Shown piece after piece: positions 1 through 12,883 of a stretch of 64,000 nucleotides of DNA. The position numbers and the translations under genes are program-made. Origin of the DNA: Sanghuangporus weigelae (taxonomy: Eukaryota > Basidiomycota > Agaricomycetes > Hymenochaetales > Hymenochaetaceae); assembly GCA_033182465.1 (NCBI GenBank), contig CP137322.1, positions 2,418,001-2,482,000 on the forward strand, given 5' to 3'. The notes below the pieces were generated by a model, which was not told where the DNA came from, did not search any database, and saw only the letters and a list, made by a program, of their open reading frames with translations. Numbering within the stretch: the first letter of the stretch is position 1; each line of letters starts with the position of its first letter.

Positions 1-2892
1 TTTACAAACTTCCGAAAGACCGGTTATACGTGACATATTTCGAGGGCGATCCAAAGAATGGGCTTGAACCCGATAACGAGGCGCGGGATTTCTGGAAGGC
101 GCAGGGATTACCAGATTCACACATACTTACGGGTGATGCAAAAGATAACTTTTGGGGTATGCAGATTTTCCCTTCTATGCATCATTGGGAATGCTCACGC
201 GAGTGTATTCAGAAATGGGTGCAACAGGTCCTTGTGGACCGTGTAGCGAAATCCACTACGACCGGATTGGTGGACGAAATGCTGCACATCTGGTGAACCA
301 GGACGACCCGAACGTGCTAGAGATATGGAACAACGTTTTCATCCAATTCAACCGCGAATCCGATGGGTCTTTACGTCCCTTGCCCGCGAAGCACGTCGAT
401 ACCGGCATGGGCTTCGAGCGACTCGTGTCGGTTATTCAAGACCGTTCATCCAATTACGATACCGATATTTTCGCGCCACTCTTCAAGAGAATACAAGAAA
501 TGACAGGTGTGCGACCGTATGCGGGGAAATTTGGCAAGGACGACGAAGATGGGATCGATATGGCGTACCGCGTCGTTGCTGATCACGTACGCACTCTCAC
601 CTTCGCGCTCGCCGATGGTGGCGTACCGAATAACGTCGGACGAGGGTACGTCCTGCGTCGAATCCTCAGACGCGGTGCTCGTTACGCACGGAAAAAGTTA
701 GGAGTACAAATCGGGTCGTTCTTCTCGTCTCTGGTACCGACTGTGGTCGAAGAACTTGGCGACGTCTTCCCCGAGCTACATAAACGCACTGACGAGATCA
801 AAGAGATTCTCGATGAAGAGGAAGAGTCCTTCGCACGTACTCTTGATCGTGGTGAGAAGCTCTTTGAAGGGTATTCGTCCAAAGCTCTCCAGTCTCCTTC
901 CAAGACTCTAAATGGCGAAGACGTCTGGAGGCTGTATGATACTTTCGGCTTCCCTGTTGATCTTACACTTCTTATGGCCGAGGAACTCGGGTTAGGCATT
1001 GACCAAGAAGGGTTCGAAAAGGCTCAAGCTCGGAGTAAAGAAGCTAGCAAAGCGGGAGTGAAGAAAGGCGATAAAGACCTCGTCAAGCTTGATGTACACG
1101 ATATCGCTGCCCTTGATAAGAACAATTCCGTACCCAAGACGAATGATAATCCCAAGTTCGAATTGGGCACGATTAACGCTACTGTTAAAGCTATCTACCA
1201 CGATAAGTCCTTCAAAGATTCCACAGACGGTATTACGGAGGATACGACTTTCGGAATTATACTCGATCGCACGAACTTCTATGCTGAGGCGGGTGGACAG
1301 GAGTATGATACGGGTAGTATCACGATCGATGGTGCTGCGGAATTTGAGGTTACAAATGTCCAGGCGTACTCCGGCTACGTCTTACACACGGGCATCCTGA
1401 AATACGGTAAACTTTCGGTCGGCGATGAGGTCATCGCGACCTATGATGAGGTAAGCCCTTGCTGCCCTCATAGACTTGTCTATCTAGCAGTAATAACGAT
1501 GCTGAAAATATTCTGTAGCTCCGAAGATGGCCATTACGAAACAACCACACCGCAACACACATCCTCAACTTCGGTTTACGCGAAGTTCTCGGGGATCACA
1601 TTGACCAAAAGGGGTCGCTTGTCGCTCCGACAAAACTGCGCTTTGACTTCTCGCATAAAGCTCAAATTTCTCCCTCTGAACTCCAAAAGATAGAAGACAT
1701 GAGTATAGATTGGATCAAACGAGACGTGAAAGTGTACTCGAAGGAGCTGGATCTGAAGAGTGGGTATAAGATCCCCGGATTACGTGCTGTGTTTGGAGAG
1801 GCATACCCTGATCCTGTGAGAGTCGTGAGTTTAGAGTATGATGTAGACGAGATGAAGATGGATTTGGAGAACCCGAAGTGGAGGAAAACAAGCGTGGAGT
1901 TCTGTGGTGGAACGTGAGTAGTTTCATTATTCTCTCTAAAGTGGAAGAATGGATTATGATCATGATTGTTCTAGTCATGTCAACAAGACCGGAGACATCA
2001 AGAGCTTCGTCATAACCGAGGAGTCAGGTATTGCGAAGGGCATTAGGCGTATCACAGCCGTTACGGGACACGAAGCTGCAGACGTCACTCGACAAGCAAA
2101 GACGTTAATCGCGACGCTCGACAAGATCGAGAAGATGACAGGCAAGGAGAAAGACGCGATGTTGAAGACCTTCCAGATTGTACGTCTCGCAAATTGCTCT
2201 GTACTATCAGGCTGCACTAACTCTTCTGGCTTGTTTAGGAACTGAATCAGGCAGACATCTCGGTGCTGAAGAAGAGTGAACTGAGAGATCGGTTGACTGC
2301 AATGCGGAAAGCCTTTGATAAGCAAACGAAGGAGCGGGAGCAGTCACTACAGAAAGCTGTAAGCCCAATCTTTCCTTTCCCAACGGTCATAGTAACTTAT
2401 TAATAATACCTCACTTAATAATAATACCTCGTGGGTCTCGCAGGCAATTCAATCCTTAACGGACTACTTTACGACCACGTCTCCAAACTCCTCCGTCTAC
2501 ATCTCCCCCATCTCCGTCGACGGCAACGCCAAGATCCTCCAATCCGTTCTCGCTCAGGCCAGGAAACTCAACAAAGCCGCGTATCTATTCTCAATCGACA
2601 CCGAGGCGGAAGGAGGGAAGGGCAAAGTAGTACATGCGAATTATCTACCAGAGACGTTTGGGAAGGACGGATTTAATGCGAAAGTATGGGCGAATGCCGT
2701 GAGTGAGGTGCTTGGTGGGAAGGTACGTACCCTGAGAGGCTCATTTGTTGGGAAGCCGTTGATCGTTGGCTTTCTTTAACTTAGGCTGGAGGGAAAGACG
2801 AGGGTGCACAGGGCGTAGGCGTCAATGTAGATAAAGTCGACGAAGCCCTCAAGATCGCGAAAGAGCTATTCTCAAAAGTTGGTTCGATCTAG
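1..2892 (+). CDS. ALA1: Alanyl-tRNA synthetase, 3' part (5' end outside window)
   Basis: Charges tRNA-Ala with alanine; in fungi one gene usually serves both cytosol and mitochondria. Visible parts are the end of the class II catalytic domain ([24 protein letters not shown]), the tRNA-recognition region ([20 protein letters not shown]), the editing domain with its zinc-ligand motifs NNHTATHIL and EFCGGTH followed by IAKGIRRI, and a short C-terminal domain ending FSKVGSI. Exons as read: up to 156, 213-1450, 1519-1913, 1975-2179, 2239-2358, 2444-2722 and 2785-2892. The introns are 56-85 nt, all GT-AG, and every junction keeps frame. The frame is open from position 3, so the N-terminus lies upstream. 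No damage is seen. The downstream neighbour (G alpha) is convergent. Confidence 0.96.
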
Positions 2893-4259
2893 AGGACGAT
2901 CATACCCCTTGCTCCAGATATCGTAGATCTCCTTTCTCTCACTTCCGACTGTTTTTTGATATACGAATGCTGTGCGTTAAGTAAATTATGAAATTCAAAT
3001 ACAGTTCGGTCGGCATCATTGCGTTCTTTACTCCTATGTCTTTTGCTCGCTTGTAAGACTCCGAGTCGGTGAACTTTCGGGACTGATGTGCGATCGAGCG
3101 TGCCTCAACCCCCATGTGCAGAGCATGATTACCGACGTTCTCTACTCATGATCGGTGACACTATGATGCAAACTATGATACTACGATACGACACAGGCGG
3201 TAACTTAAGTATAGCACTGTAGTACTGTACAGCATGCAGCTACATAAACGTATACCTGACACACAAACTTAAAGTTCGTCGAGTCTCATTTGATATCATC
3301 TAGCAATTCTGGGGTGGAGACTTCACACATTCAGAACGAGGCCTGACGAGACTCCGCGTCGGTGATTCGGTGATGTCGGAATACCACATAATCATTCACC
3401 TTCAGATCATAAAAATAACCCTCGACATCAAAACCATCACTTGTCCTATCACCAATATCATTCTTCTCCAACATTTTCAAACGCTCCACATCGTAAACCC
3501 GGGGAAACTTCGAGTCTCACATAACAGTGCATGTAGTTTTACTGTCGAAAGCTTGGCGAAACATGCCATGATCGCATACATGCGCATCATCTTTTCCTAT
3601 CCTAGGAATGCAACTGATAATTGCAATTCTATTGATTTGGAAGACATACAAACAGGGAGCGGACGTCCCAGATACCCTCATTTAGGAAGAGGCTTCAACA
3701 CAAAAGGACAAAAGAAAGGGAGTAGATAAAAGAAAGGTCGCTCATAGACGTAGAGCTCGAGCTGGCTGTCCTTCGTAATGGATAGTCGCGTGGGCGTGCA
3801 CTTTTTATAGAGCACTTTCAATTAGGTAGAAAATTATAAGAATTATGGACACACTGCTAGTGAAAGAAAAGAAGTAAAAGACAAGCAGTAAAAGCAGAAG
3901 TGGGGCAAAGCTTGAATGAAGAACGAAGATGGAAACAAAGAGTAAGAAAAGGCACGCAGGGAGGGTTCGGAATCTGCTAAAAGAGGAACAAGACGCTACT
4001 AATTGGAAGACTTCGGAAAAGAAGAATAGGAATGGAAGGTCAACAGGAAGAGCAAGAATCCCACCCAACGACAACGGAACAGACAGCCATAATACACAGA
4101 GAAACTAAATCAACACAATCTGATTCTGATTTTGAATCACTCCCAGCTTAGCACACCGAAATGCCGCCATTTGCAACAAGGCGCTGCTCGCGATTATCTC
4201 GCCGTATTACAATCCCTGCGCCCCCAGAAAATGGTATGAATAGCCCATCAAAAGCACAA
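2893..4259. other. Convergent intergenic region
   Basis: This stretch separates the 3' ends of the alanyl-tRNA synthetase and G alpha genes. Only short open frames without recognisable motifs occur on either strand. It should hold two 3' untranslated regions; the A-rich tract at 3830-3900 is compatible with the G alpha 3' UTR on the minus strand. I see no RNA gene or repeat. Confidence 0.5.
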
Positions 4260-5887
4260 TCACAGAAGCCCGCATTCTCTTAAGTGGAGTTGCAAGAGAA
4301 TATCTTGAATAGCGCTCAAGACGACTAAAAGGATAATGGAAAAAGCCGAAGGGCATCAGTGAAACTGCGTAACGACGGTGTGAGAGAAAATCCGTGATAT
4401 ACAACTTACACTTGATCTGCTGGGTATCAGTAGCACAGGTATAGTGGGCATAGATCTGCTTCGTCGCGGCATTCTGATTCAGCGAAACGAATCGGTGCAA
4501 TAAGTATTCACAGGCAGCATCGTAGTTGTCACCACCGGCATAGTCTGGGAAATAATCGCCGAGCGGGGAGTGCGGAAGCTTCTCAGCAAATAGATCGATC
4601 TTGTTCAAAAACAGAATCTGCAGATGACGGTGATCGTTCGCAAGTTTGGATGAGTAAGAGAACAAAGTTGCCTGTATATGGCACGTGTGCTCACGATTGA
4701 AGTCTTGACGAACCAGCGGGAGTTGCAAATAGAATCGAAGAGCGTGAGCGCTTCTTGCATACGGTTCTAAATGGGAGGAAACGTGTTGGAATGCATCACA
4801 CGCCACGATAATAATAGAAACCAAGCCAACGTACCACACTCTCGTCTTCATACAACATCTGGTCGTATTCACTCAGGGATACCAGGAAGACCAAGGCCGT
4901 GACATTCTCGAAACAGTGGATCCATTTCTTACGCTCGCTCCGTTGACCGCCGACGTCAAACAGCCGGTACGTGAGTTCGCCTACGCGGAACATAGTCTCA
5001 GTGATACCGGTTGTCTTGACACGAGACCGGAGTATATCCTGGTCAGTCGGTAAGTAATTCGGGTCTGCCATGCGGTCAATTGCATTGAAGTAACTATGGT
5101 TTCCATAAGAGGGGTGCAAATACGCACAAAATAATATAAGCGACTTACTAAACGGCTGAGTCGTTAAGCTGGAACTCGCGACTCCTACGCACGGCTTCTT
5201 TTACCCCTGGATCTCTCCAAAGGCCACGGATAGCATCGGCGACATCTCGTGGCATGTAGTTGGTTTCAATCTGGCCGGGCAAGGAGAGGATGATATTTCG
5301 ACGGGCGTCGTTCTGCGGAGCGAGCTGGAGGTCCAGCTGAGGCATGGCCTCAAGGATGGCGCTACAAAGTCAAAATGTCAACATCAAAGGGGAAGGGGAC
5401 TAAGGATGAAGAGCGGCCCAAATGCGAACACCGGAGTCCTCGGATGGACCATCCAATTCCCAATTTGCTGACGACGAGCAGCGAAGCATAGAAAGGAATA
5501 TTGACTTACCGCATAGACTGGATCGTGTTCGAAAAGATGATTTCTTTATATGAATCCCGTTCTTGTTCATTGTATCCGCCGTGGTGAATGAGTTTCATTT
5601 GCTTCAAGACCGTTGACTGTCATTGACGTAGAATGTGGCCGTTAGCCACGCTGAAACAAACGAACACGCTGCTACATGACGCACCTTGCCCGATTCTCCG
5701 GCACCAAGAAGCAACATCTTGATCTCATTCTTCGCGAGCATACGGTCGCGCTTCAGCTGGTTTTCAATCTCATCATTGCCTGCAAAAACCAAGTGGCGTC
5801 AGTACTCTCTGCTTGCCACATGAAAGGCATATAGTACGCACGGGCCTTGGCCTCCTCATCGATGATACTTGATTGAGCGCAACCCAT
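4260..5887 (-). CDS. Heterotrimeric G-protein alpha subunit (canonical, Gi-like)
   Basis: GTP-binding switch that couples seven-helix receptors (in fungi often pheromone or nutrient sensors) to downstream effectors at the plasma membrane. The model gives 354 residues, the normal length. It starts MGCAQSS, an N-myristoylation/palmitoylation signal. Motifs: P-loop GAGESGKS at residues 41-48, switch [12 protein letters not shown], switch [28 protein letters not shown], and the C-terminal tail RECGLL with the pertussis-toxin-type cysteine four from the end. Exons (descending): 5842-5887, 5685-5779, 5510-5616, 5149-5361, 4835-5093, 4695-4766, 4410-4617 and 4260-4324. All introns are GT-AG and the total is 1065 nt. 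The sequence is very conserved and intact. A divergent second alpha gene lies at 23.4-26.5 kb. Confidence 0.97.
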
Positions 5888-6971
5888 TTTTTCCTTTACA
5901 ACAAAGACTTGGCGAATGGCAGCGTTATAAAAAAGAGAAAGACTTGGTGATTAAGGAAAGAACGGTGGTGATGAGATATTCGTTGAGTGAAGAAATATAC
6001 AAAGCACGACGAGGAGGTGCCTGTGCTCGCTGTTGTGATCGACGACGGCGACGACGACGATGAGGGTGAAAGGGAAGAAGATTGTGAGCGTTGAGGACAA
6101 GATGAAGATAAAACTGGAAGCGAGACGGGTCGCATCTACTAAACCTCCATCCGTTGCCGGAGTTTCAAATGCTTCCCATATCTGGCATGAATTTTCCTCG
6201 GTCCGCTGACCAATCCACCTGCCGGTTTTCTCTGAGGCCTTTCTTGAAACACTCCGTCCCTATAGGCGGTTTCGGCCCTTTCATTCATCTATTCTTGTTT
6301 TTATGAATCTTCTAGTTTGTCTGTGCTACGATACTAAATTACTGCTGATTCTACAGAGCTGAGTGTGCGTGTGAAAGTAAAATATAACACGACGATATAG
6401 ATACACCGAAAAACCGGACAATGGTAACTTAATATGCGTGCGGGAAGAGATGGGAAGTGCATGCACGAGTGGGAAAAACCTCGGATATACGTACTGTACT
6501 ATCGATTGAGTACCAAGTGGAGAAAGCTTCAACAAAACAAGCGGTGGAAAGTGGTGGCGGAAGCGTCTGACAACCTTGTCCATCACGCATCATCATCAAT
6601 TTGTGATAGACACCTGCAAGTCGGTCCGCTCTAGCAAAATACGGAGGCAGAACAGTCCCAGCTGTCTCGCCTCGCCTCGCCCTACAGATATGCACCAGAC
6701 TCGACCGGACGCGTTCCGTGCATATTGTAAAGAAGCCCGCATCAGCACAGGATCCGAGCGAGACCTCCGAAGCATCGTAAGACGCTGATTTAGTGATTAA
6801 GGAGGACTTCGAGCCCCGCCCAGACGCGCAGTAGGGGCGGCGCGCAATGATAGTCCAAAATCTTATGGATACTGGCGCTCAGGACTCTGTCTGCAAAGAT
6901 AGTTCAATCAATGCTGATCAGTCCGAGGAGCATTGCTTTTTGCAGATGATCGAATGGAAAGGAACACTCAC
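5888..6971. other. Intergenic region upstream of the G alpha gene
   Basis: About 1.1 kb between the G alpha start and the 3' end of the Zn2Cys6 gene, both on the minus strand. It should hold the G alpha promoter and the terminator of the upstream gene. Short frames here lack motifs. A CGACGACG-rich simple stretch lies near 6040-6062. No RNA gene was recognised. Confidence 0.45.
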
Positions 6972-9900
6972 TCATCTGTTCTGAGGATTATGTTGCAACG
7001 TCTGATGCAGGGTCGCGTAGGGGTGTGAAGGCACTCTCATCGTCGTTTGCTGCTGTTGCTGTTGCGGGTACTGACGCGAAGTGACATTGGCACTCCAACT
7101 GCCCGCGCCGAGTTCCTCACGAGCAGCACTTTGCGGAGCTACGACAGAGAGGAATTGGCCCGAAGTCGACGCGCGCACTGCGCGACTGATCGAAGATATA
7201 GGTGGGTCCGGTACTAAAAGTGGCCTAGGAGGCGGGGAGGTTGAGTGAACGGAGACTCGTCTCCCGACATCAGAGCGCGTCGGAAAGCCGTTCAGTGGAG
7301 AGTGTGCTGGAAGAGGCATGACCGGCTGAATATTGGGGGTCATTATAGGCATGGGCGTCGGTGATTCGCTAGATCTGGATGTACTCGGAACGACAACGTG
7401 ATGCCTGAGTGCAATCATATCCGCTCTTTGCATGCTCGCGCCAACCCCATTGATTCCACTTGCAAATCGTTGCTGCGCAAACTTCTCATTCTCATGAAAC
7501 CACCGCCAGTTCGCATGGCTCTTCAGTGCCTGCTCAACATCATTCGTCCGAGATGTCGGACGTGTCGAGCCGGACTTAGTGGACCAGGGCTGAGAAGGTA
7601 CAGTGGGCGGAGCTAATCCGGCTTGTGAGGGACGTCTTTCCATGGATCCATTAAGGTCCATCTTTTGTCCTCGTCCTGGAGGTGCGAAACCCATGCTGGA
7701 CCCAGGCTCTGGCAGCGCTGACTTGATGCTGGTCCTATTTCCAGAAATCCAAATTTAGTACCTTGTCCCTACTCCCATTTCGAGAAGTATCAAAAATATC
7801 GACTCACAAGAACTTCCGAGCCATGATCCAGCGAGACTCGCACATTTCAAGATACTTGATACACTTCTCCACGTCCTCCACATATCGTTTTCGTTCCTTC
7901 TCCCTCACAGCGAGATCAGCTTTTCTCGTCCCTCCAACACCAGTTCCCGCACCAGAAAGCTGCGAAGCTTGTAAGTCCATTAGCAATGTCACCGCCGCAA
8001 GATGCGCCACGACGATCAAGACAGGAATATTCGACATCCCACGCCGTGTCTGTTCGTCTATAATCCTAATCGCCGAACGTGCTGCACTCGTACAAATAGA
8101 ATCTGCGGGAAAGGGGAAGTTTTTCACTGGGCGCGTAGACGCGTCTTGATTCGGAGATGGGATAAGCGCGGATGCCTGACTGAACGGGCGGTAAATGAGT
8201 GTGAGTGCGAGGTAGTACGTTGCGTAAATGGAGGCGGATTGGTTGGAGAATATGTCGTTCTCGATACTAGCAGACCACCGCACTACGATAAAGAATATCA
8301 GACAGTTAGCCAAATACACGATGAAATGACGCACTTACGATGTTCTGGAACCGATTCGACCCACTCGTCAAGAGCGGCATTAAGTTGGCTTACGATCTGC
8401 GCTTGCCAGTCATCACTGACAAGTCCCAGGAGGACCTTCGACTTGTCAATGCAGTACTATACCGGGAGATTTTCAGAATAGAACAAATCAGTATCAACGC
8501 ATGGAACTCACGATCGTTCTCAGCGCATGCGCCATGATCTGCGAGATCTTAAGCATGCAAATGAATCCTGAAACAATCGATGGTTTGCCTTCGGGCTGCT
8601 TGAAGGCCGGTTGAGAAGGATCACTTGGAATCCAGTACTCATCATCGACTTCTAGCGGAGAGTCAATATCGAAGCTGTGCTGTTTCTCAGTATTTGCACT
8701 CCTTATGGAGAAAAGGACAACACATACTCCTCGTCACGAACGCAAGTCGGTCGGCCGAGGCTCGCGCTACCTAACCGATCAAATAGGACAAGCATCCTAG
8801 ATGCCTATTAGTATTGGAAGAAAGAATGAGATTGCCATATTCCTCACCAAAAAGCTCTCTTCCAAAGCTCGTTCTCCAGACTCAGCTCAGGACCGTATAC
8901 TTTCTTGCGGTGAGCCCCAACATCCATGGCCTTACGTAGACCAGTCCCGATAAGGATCCAGCCCACCGGTCCAACGGACGTTCCGCGGAGGAACATTGCC
9001 CCAAGCTAGTCAACGAAAAGCATGGTACTCTACGTTACTAAAGGGTAGTTTGTAACAGATAAGAACACCTTACCGAAGCAAACTGCAGATCAAATAGCGA
9101 TGGAGGGTCGAGTGATGTTATGGTCAACGAAGTGCCGTCTACCCAGGGATAGAAGATAAGTATGAATCTTCCCTGAGAATACCAGCGACAAACAAGCGAA
9201 AAGTACTCACCCAAGCTCCTGAGGAAGAACCTCCAGCCTGCACTGGCCCACTCGAGCTCTTCAGCCGCCTCCTCGACTTTAGGCACATCATTGTTCTTCT
9301 CAGAGCCCCATCCCTCCCAGAGGACCCGTCGATCATCGCTCCAGCGCGAGGCCACAGCCATTACTGCCCATACGACACCAGCGAATTGAGCATCACGAAG
9401 ATGCAAAATATCTCGAAACTGCGCGTAGAATGTAGGGGCATGAAGGAGGGGAAATATTACATTGGTGTGATGAAAGTAAAGTGAAAGGAGAGGGAGTGTG
9501 AGGTCTGAAGGGGGGAAGTCAAATATAGCTGGTGTCGAATCTTTTGAGGAGGATGAGGTATCCGGAACGAAGTATGACTGCTTGCGTTCCCATGCTTCTT
9601 CCCACTGTTTGCAGCAACGTATTAAACACACGTGAGTACAGCGGGAAACATGAACGAATGAGGTCCTACCGGTGGAATAATCCAGAACCTCTCTCTACGT
9701 CTTCTGGGGATATTGCTTATCCCGATACGGCCCGCATCAGACCAGATCTCGTCAGAACCTTGTCCAGGTTCATGGAAGCCATCATCTCCAGCAGTGTCGC
9801 GCATGTATTGTCTCGTCGCTTTTACAAGCGGAAACAATGACGATTTGCCAAGAAATCTGATGCTGCTACCGTCTTCTAATTTGAATCCGGTTCGCGCGAA

Positions 9901-10759
9901 AGAACCGGTACTAGTTGAGAAGGCTTCATTCAATGGCGAGTCCACAGACCCAGTTCCAACGGGTGACTCCGCGTCAGAAGACGCTGAGAACGTTGGCGCG
10001 CCGCGGACGGTGAGCCGCCTCCGTGGCCAGTCGTCCACATCCAGAAAATCTTCCTCACTCGAATAAGAGTCCTCTGCCGAATCGGAATCATGCTGGCCTT
10101 CTGCCGCCTTACGAGGTAGCAAGGAGGGAAGACAAATACTGGAACTAGGGGCGGAATGTCCGGTTTTCGAACTCGCGTCGCTTGCTTGTCGGTTGTGGGA
10201 GCCTGGGTACCGCTCCTGGTCACTCTTCCATGATCCCCTCGGGATAGGGGGACCAAGGATTTCGGTGAAGTCAGTATCGGGTCGGAGCTGAACAAAACTT
10301 TAGTAAAGACTGATTATAAATAAAGAACAAAGACGAACCCTCTTGAATAATCTCTCAAATCGTTCTATGCGATCTTCGAGTGCGGTAACATAACTGTAAC
10401 ATCATGGATGGATCCATTAGTAGAATAAATGCGCAAGTTTCGTGTCATTACTGACGCCTTCGGTGGCCCTCTGGGTCTTGAAGCTTCTCTACAAAATAAA
10501 ATAAAATAAATAATCAAATCCGATGAACGGAGCAAGTTACTGAGACATACAAATAAGTGCAGGGACATTGATTTTTCCTGCAGTTTGAGCACTTGGTGCT
10601 GAGGTTCGGAGCGCCGTCACAACGCGTCTTGCGTCGCCGACAAAAATCGCATGCCCTGTCTGATTTTCTTACAGCACTTGCGGACGCAGGAGTGGAGGGT
10701 CCTGGGTCGAGCTCTGGTCTGTATTCGTCAATCTTAATGGAGTAAGGCGAGCCGGACAT
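6972..10759 (-). CDS. Zn2Cys6 transcription factor with fungal-specific regulatory domain
   Basis: Nuclear DNA-binding regulator, predicted at 1039 residues. The N-terminal binuclear zinc cluster has Cys37, 40, 47, 57, 60 and 67 with the expected spacing, followed by linker RPRGPPKAYVTALEDRIERF that begins a dimerisation coiled coil. The middle region (9074-9604 and 8339-9005) is the fungal_trans domain: LSLYFHHTNVIFPLLHAPTF, MFLRGTSVGPVGWILIGTGL, ENELWKRAFW, FDRLGSASLGRP and DEDFDIDSPLEVDDEYW. The C-terminal third is Ser/Pro/Gln-rich. Exons (descending): 10551-10759, 10456-10488, 10339-10393, 9670-10287, 9211-9604, 9074-9138, 8848-9005, 8728-8796, 8512-8674, 8339-8456, 7808-8282 and 6972-7734. 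Total length is 3120 nt with consistent phases. The closest families I can name are XlnR/Asg1-like activators; the target genes cannot be told from sequence. Confidence 0.93.
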
Positions 10760-11297
10760 AAGCTATAGCGCAAGGGATGACCGCGGATAGCCAAGAACCA
10801 CAAGCAGAGACTAAGTGAGGCGCGCAGCAAGTAAGTACAAGCGATTGATATGGAAGGGAGGCAAGCAAAATGGCGGAGACAACAAAAGAGAATGATTATG
10901 AATTTATAGATCATTTTATTGAGAACTCGGACTGGATGTGAGGTGCTGCGGAATGACGATTTGTCCAGATTTGGCGGCGTCTAAACAGAATCTCCGTCCG
11001 GAATAGATCTCCATTTTAGGGTTTAATTCCCTTTTATGGAGGTACAGATCCCGGGAAACCAACTTGCACGTGGCGTTGCTAAGCCGGGACGGTACCGAGA
11101 ACAATTCTCGATCCCGACGCTCTCACGCTCGGATGTAATCTTCGTCAGCGTTAAGCTTCTTCCGATTTCTCGGCGAAGGCGTAGAGGACGCTCGCCGACG
11201 GCATTGTGCGTCGGCATCGACCGACGCGGTGCGTAAAATGAGAACGTCATCCGACTTATCCCGAGACGGTTACAGCACTTCTTCGTCACCGACCACC
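10760..11297. other. Divergent intergenic region (Zn2Cys6 factor / SDHAF4)
   Basis: Shared upstream region of about 0.54 kb between two divergent starts. No convincing TATA box or RNA gene is visible. In-frame codons upstream of the SDHAF4 start reach 11229, so a longer N-terminus for that protein cannot be excluded. Confidence 0.4.
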
Positions 11298-11681
11298 ATG
11301 TCATTGTCACTGTCATTGGTATCCTTCAGAAGAGCCGCTTTCGCGCGCCATGTGCGTTTCCTATCAGGTTCACCTTTGAACCGCCCAGCGCCGCCGCCGC
11401 TCCCACCAAAGGAACAGCGCGAATTCGAGGAGCTCGTCCGCGCAGCGGCCGCACCAGCATCTTCATCAAACGCAAATGCCAAAACCGCTCTTGCCTCGGA
11501 AGTATCAGACCTCCAAGCGCGCATCGGAAAGGGCGAAGAACTCCATCCCGACGCGCGAAAGCCGCTCTCTCCAGAATTCGAAGGGGATACAAACCCCGTA
11601 ACAGGCGAAATCGGCGGCCCAAAGCGAGAGCCCCTCCGGCACGGCGATTGGAGCTATGGCGGTCGCCTAACGGACTTCTAA
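11298..11681 (+). CDS. SDH8: Succinate dehydrogenase assembly factor 4 (SDHAF4 family)
   Basis: Mitochondrial chaperone known in yeast (Sdh8) and human (SDHAF4) to bind the flavinylated SDH1 subunit and pass it to SDH2. The single-exon model gives 127 residues. The start at 11298 was chosen because it opens a typical presequence (MSLSLSLVSFRRAAFARHVR) and lies in an ACCACC context; the frame is also open from 11229. The diagnostic conserved end is present: FEGDTNPVTGEIGGPKREPL followed by RHGDWSYGGRLTDF and stop. Its stop codon overlaps by a few bases the stop of a convergent minus-strand gene. The SDH membrane anchor gene lies 2.9 kb downstream on the same strand. Confidence 0.93.
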   Translation: MSLSLSLVSFRRAAFARHVRFLSGSPLNRPAPPPLPPKEQREFEELVRAAAAPASSSNANAKTALASEVSDLQARIGKGEELHPDARKPLSPEFEGDTNPVTGEIGGPKREPLRHGDWSYGGRLTDF

Positions 11682-12358
11682 ACGATTTCTTTCATTTCCT
11701 CTGCATGAACTCTGGACACCGAATTGGGATTCTGACGCGATGACTCGGCCTGGTCAAGGTTGGTTGGCGGCGGAGCAACGGAGGTCCCAACGGAGACTGA
11801 ATAATGTACAACTGGACCTTTGTTCCTGACAAAGCTGCTGCGGATAACGTGGTCCTCTTTCGCTACAGTGACGATCGGGAGATTCCAGCACTTTTTGTGA
11901 CAATTATCGTCGTGGTCTAAATTTACCATGGTTTCGGGGTGAATCAGAAATATTGCCCGCTCTGTAGTCGTCCTTCGAACATCTTTCTCCATGTGCGCGT
12001 TGCAGGCTTGTCAATCAACTTTTGTTCTTTCTTCTCTTACAGGGCCATTTGCATAGCACAGATGTAGAACACCTCGCTTCGCTCCGAATTCATTCATCAT
12101 ATCCCCGCACTTCGTATCAACCGTGCTCTCGACCATCTCTCCAAACTGCTGCGCATTGTTTGTAATTGCAGTAGCGCCCGGCAGTTGTTGAAATGCAGTT
12201 GTCAAGACATCCACTCCTTTCAACCTAACCTTACCGCCGATCAGGTCCGAGAGACCTAGGGACCAATCTGCATCGCCATCTAGGCGTTCTGGAAACTCTT
12301 TCAGATTCATAACCTTAATAGTCGAATGGATTCTTAACTGCAGATTCAGAAGAAGCAC
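11678..12358 (-). CDS. Hypothetical gene, convergent to SDHAF4
   Basis: Two open stretches on the minus strand, 12011-12358 and 11678-11992, could be joined by an intron with donor GTAAGA right after the CYANGP codons and an acceptor near 11960. The predicted product has no domain I recognise. The second part is rich in His, Asp and Cys (NLDHDDNCHKKC), and the first part is an ordinary mixed sequence. The start codon is uncertain because codons before 12358 may belong to a further exon. The stop overlaps the SDHAF4 stop in convergent orientation, which would need overlapping 3' UTRs. It may be a small lineage-specific gene or a chance open frame. Confidence 0.33.
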
Positions 12359-12883
12359 AATTCCAGTGTCATGGTCCGTTTATCTGTTAAGATGCAATGT
12401 TTTGCGCAGCTATTGGAATAAATAGCATGTGAGTATCTTTACATGTCTAAGTGATGAAACGAGGAGACGACCGAGGAAACAAAGACATAGCCTCGGGTCC
12501 GAGGGTCGCGGGAGCGGATAGAAAGATTATCAAAACACTTCCGAGCGAATTCGCACTTACAAATGCACTATTTTAAAGATAGTTTCCGCAGGGCTATAAA
12601 GAAACAAGTTGAGTAGAGAGTGGTGCAGGAGACTAGATGCAGCTGACTAGTCTGGTCGCGAGAGAAGCTCGAACTGACGACGGCGCTACGTGGCAACGCG
12701 CTGCCAGCAACGATGATATTAGTTGAGGATACAAGAACGTATGCGTCTGAAGCAGCTGATTCTCATCAATACAACAGAAGATACTGAACTCGGCGCTGTA
12801 ATAATAGATGAAGTACCTATAGGTAGACTCCTCGGACAAAGATTCATCGAATGGCTTAGCATTAAAGTTCCCATAGCGAGGAG
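12359..12883. other. Intergenic stretch between the hypothetical gene and the hemerythrin gene
   Basis: About 0.5 kb. It should contain the 3' UTR of the hemerythrin gene and the promoter of the small minus-strand gene. No motif-bearing frame or RNA gene was seen. Confidence 0.4.
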
